From Flectobacillus major DSM 103 (GTDB lineage Bacteria; Bacteroidota; Bacteroidia; Cytophagales; Spirosomataceae), in NCBI RefSeq assembly GCF_000427405.1, contig NZ_KE386491.1, forward strand, positions 4,751,302 through 4,815,301: DNA of 64,000 bases, given 5' to 3'. Below the pieces are notes generated by a model, which did not search any database, was not told the DNA's origin, and saw only the letters and a program-made list of their open reading frames with translations. A program made the position numbers and the translations under genes. Shown piece after piece: positions 63,601 through 64,000 of this stretch (positions are counted from its first letter, which is position 1; every line of letters begins with the position of its first letter).

Positions 63601-64000
63601 TATACTCCAACAGTAGCAGACGAAAATAGAGGTTCAATCGAATTTACATTCACAACCAACGACCCAGATGGTAGTGCGACAGCATGTTCTGCAATTTCAG
63701 CCAAAACAATTTTCACTTACAAAGCGAAGCCAGCTGCCCCAACAGTATCAGGAAGTACTATCTGTGCAGGGGAGAATGTTAGCTTGACAGCTTCGGGTGG
63801 TACGTCTTTTAGTTGGTATACATTGCCAACAGGCGGCACTGCATTTGCAAGCACATCTACAGTACAAGTAACCCCAACACAAACTACCAACTATTATGTT
63901 GAGTCGACAAGCAATGGATGTGTGAGTTCACGTACGAGCGTGACAGTAACCGTTAATCCAAAGCCAGCTCAACCAACCGTCTTGGCGAGTTTGACGAATG
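60601..64000 (+). CDS. Giant repetitive surface protein, 3' end outside window
   Basis: An open frame from ATG 60601 to the window edge, 1133 codons without a stop. A hydrophobic export signal lies unusually late (about residues 174-195, LALLFLTIFTVFGAKA) after 170 polar residues; ATGs at 60970 and 60997 would give a shorter N-terminus. Domains: DUF11-like (about 200-300; LPDLSLTNSVSNANPSPGDV), two SdrD_B-like folds (IGDLVWRDDNGNGVKDSAEP and IGDYVFNDNNKDGIQNTGDT), then Ig-like repeats of the CHU_C-associated type (SWYTLPTGGTAFASTSTVQV). It is probably a T9SS-exported adhesin related in style to SprB. Its C-terminal sorting domain is not visible. Confidence 0.9.
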   Translation, partial: MKRTSTFSNSLLGQSNITFSSYAEDQKLQNCGFSDCNTTLITLTQAKPVLVSEYLLLLKKSQPIGTNFASDLVNSTPSNCSALISSEHSPSSEYYQLNIQQMNLFTYLTRAASFFVRPHVGKFMNTVHSFYNMVLNTAFDLNAFGGFTPNQNSVLSNKGNLFSFGRTLNGYFSTLRFTLALLFLTIFTVFGAKAGLPDLSLTNSVSNANPSPGDVITYTIKLKNSNPDKATNVIVKDSLPSTVSFVSANPVSGVGTYNSTTQRWTIGQVAGNSEIILEVKVRVKDGDAGRGVAYSSAEVIQQGEADSDSTPNNHNLNEDDQAAVCFSVPIYFYTGNLFTLSVPRGYTNVVWTKKVGESGVSVPITSATAGVYVKNDSLFIEGGITQYTEFAFTAMNATCPISGCCPVKFLPGAMGSIGDLVWRDDNGNGVKDSAEPGIAGVKVDLYSSTNTFIKTVTTNASGIYTFDSLQSGTYQVRVTAPTKSQFTKANQGTDDKLDSDFDFLGRSHLITINVNLAVTDTLRNNPHVDAGIIPLGSIGDYVFNDNNKDGIQNTGDTPVAGLKVILLDKNGNEISSTNTDNNGKYEFIVPSGEYYVKFDKPAGSSFTQTGKGTPSTDSDAGADGKSSLIVIDATKPVNDPARDNKDIDAGIIPVCNVGAGTLLASGGGTPLCLPTGGSLTLTATVGTSPVVPAGFSIKYLLTKGSNLVIQQTANSPSFSVNAADTYKIHTIVYNATELNLPTYIFNGVTRLSDLQATITTLGTCAAVDVTGASFNINSNPAAPTVSGSTICAGENVSLTASGGTSFSWYTLPTGGTAFASTSTVQVTPTQTTNYYVESTSNGCVSSRTSVTVTVNPKPAQPTVLASLTNACSPVAKTTANLNDALKSTASTTNGVFEWRTGNSPSSALVIDPSSVVAGTYYVFEKSTSNCYSVAGVVTVTITNCDCPNPASVQLASLVSQCSGTFTQLQLGATLGGGATSGTWTTNGTGTFDNANSLTAKYTPTVADENRGSIEFTFTTNDPDGSATACSAISAKTIFTYKAKPAAPTVSGSTICAGENVSLTASGGTSFSWYTLPTGGTAFASTSTVQVTPTQTTNYYVESTSNGCVSSRTSVTVTVNPKPAQPTVLASLTN
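62938..63208 (+). repeat. Ig-like repeat block, copy 1 (792-bp period)
   Basis: This 271-bp block recurs at 63730-64000, 792 bp (264 codons) later, differing at three positions, all third-codon changes (GCC/GCT, GTG/GTA, ACG/ACA) that keep the protein unchanged. The period suggests a tandem array of a two-domain unit that continues beyond the window. Confidence 0.9.
63730..64000 (+). repeat. Ig-like repeat block, copy 2 (cut by window)
   Basis: Second copy of the 271-bp block at 62938-63208; the match continues to the last base of the window, so the repeat is longer than seen here. Confidence 0.9.

Noticed and set aside
61330..63716. Several minus-strand ORFs at the right edge
   Set aside because: They lie antisense to the continuous 1133-codon surface-protein frame and are biased by its repeats.
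1..64000. CRISPR array
   Set aside because: No series of short regularly spaced direct repeats; the only repeats are the protein-coding units at the right edge and the operator pair at 30.8 kb.

Overview
The window comes from a chromosome of the phylum Bacteroidota, most likely order Cytophagales. The evidence is the protein set (TamB-like, DUF6089-type and CHU_C/SdrD_B-type surface proteins, and an OmpA protein with TPR, PD40 and carboxypeptidase-regulatory domains like PorE of type IX secretion), AT-rich intergenic DNA, little sign of Shine-Dalgarno sites, and several TAnnTTTG (-7) promoter elements. I infer the taxon from protein style; no rRNA is present.

Positions 1-21.5 kb look like an accessory island. 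They hold a caspase-TPR protein, a LuxR-type regulator beside an unknown possibly GNAT-like protein, small membrane proteins, secreted proteins with transglutaminase-like and NlpC/P60-like catalytic centres, and a compact phosphosignalling block at 10.8-17.8 kb. That block encodes a soluble FHA protein, a membrane Ser/Thr kinase with Sel1 repeats, a soluble Ser/Thr kinase, a membrane PP2C phosphatase whose lost LysM tail is readable in the -1 frame after an A10 tract, and an FHA-FHA-membrane-trypsin-like protease. The three membrane proteins share one predicted layout: phospho-signalling domain in the cytoplasm, one membrane pass, and an envelope domain outside. The island also carries decay: a wrecked IS3-family transposase, a TPR gene with an in-frame stop, a frameshifted paralogue of an outer-membrane barrel gene, and orphan coding fragments. 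It ends at a tRNA-Asp gene (21489-21562, minus).

Positions 21.6-44.5 kb are ordinary chromosome: DinB-like protein, dapF, tamB-like, tsaD, a DeoR regulator divergent from nudK across a repeated operator-like sequence, purA, a Fur-family regulator, a RelA/SpoT protein, a DUF6089-like barrel, a TMTC-like membrane protein with TPRs, a GNAT, ispF, an M16 peptidase, a secreted TPR protein and a secreted fibre-like protein. Convergent pairs are separated by clear hairpins.

Positions 44.6-52.2 kb form a same-strand surface-glycan cluster: two SAM methyltransferases, GT2 and GT4 glycosyltransferases, a flippase and an FkbM methyltransferase, followed by a CPBP protease. Then come a MOSC protein, a divergent UbiA-like membrane protein translationally coupled to an MFS transporter, a PorE-like OmpA protein, htpG on the minus strand, and the 5' part of a giant repetitive surface protein that runs off the right edge. 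Its 792-bp repeat period shows two 271-bp blocks differing at three synonymous sites.
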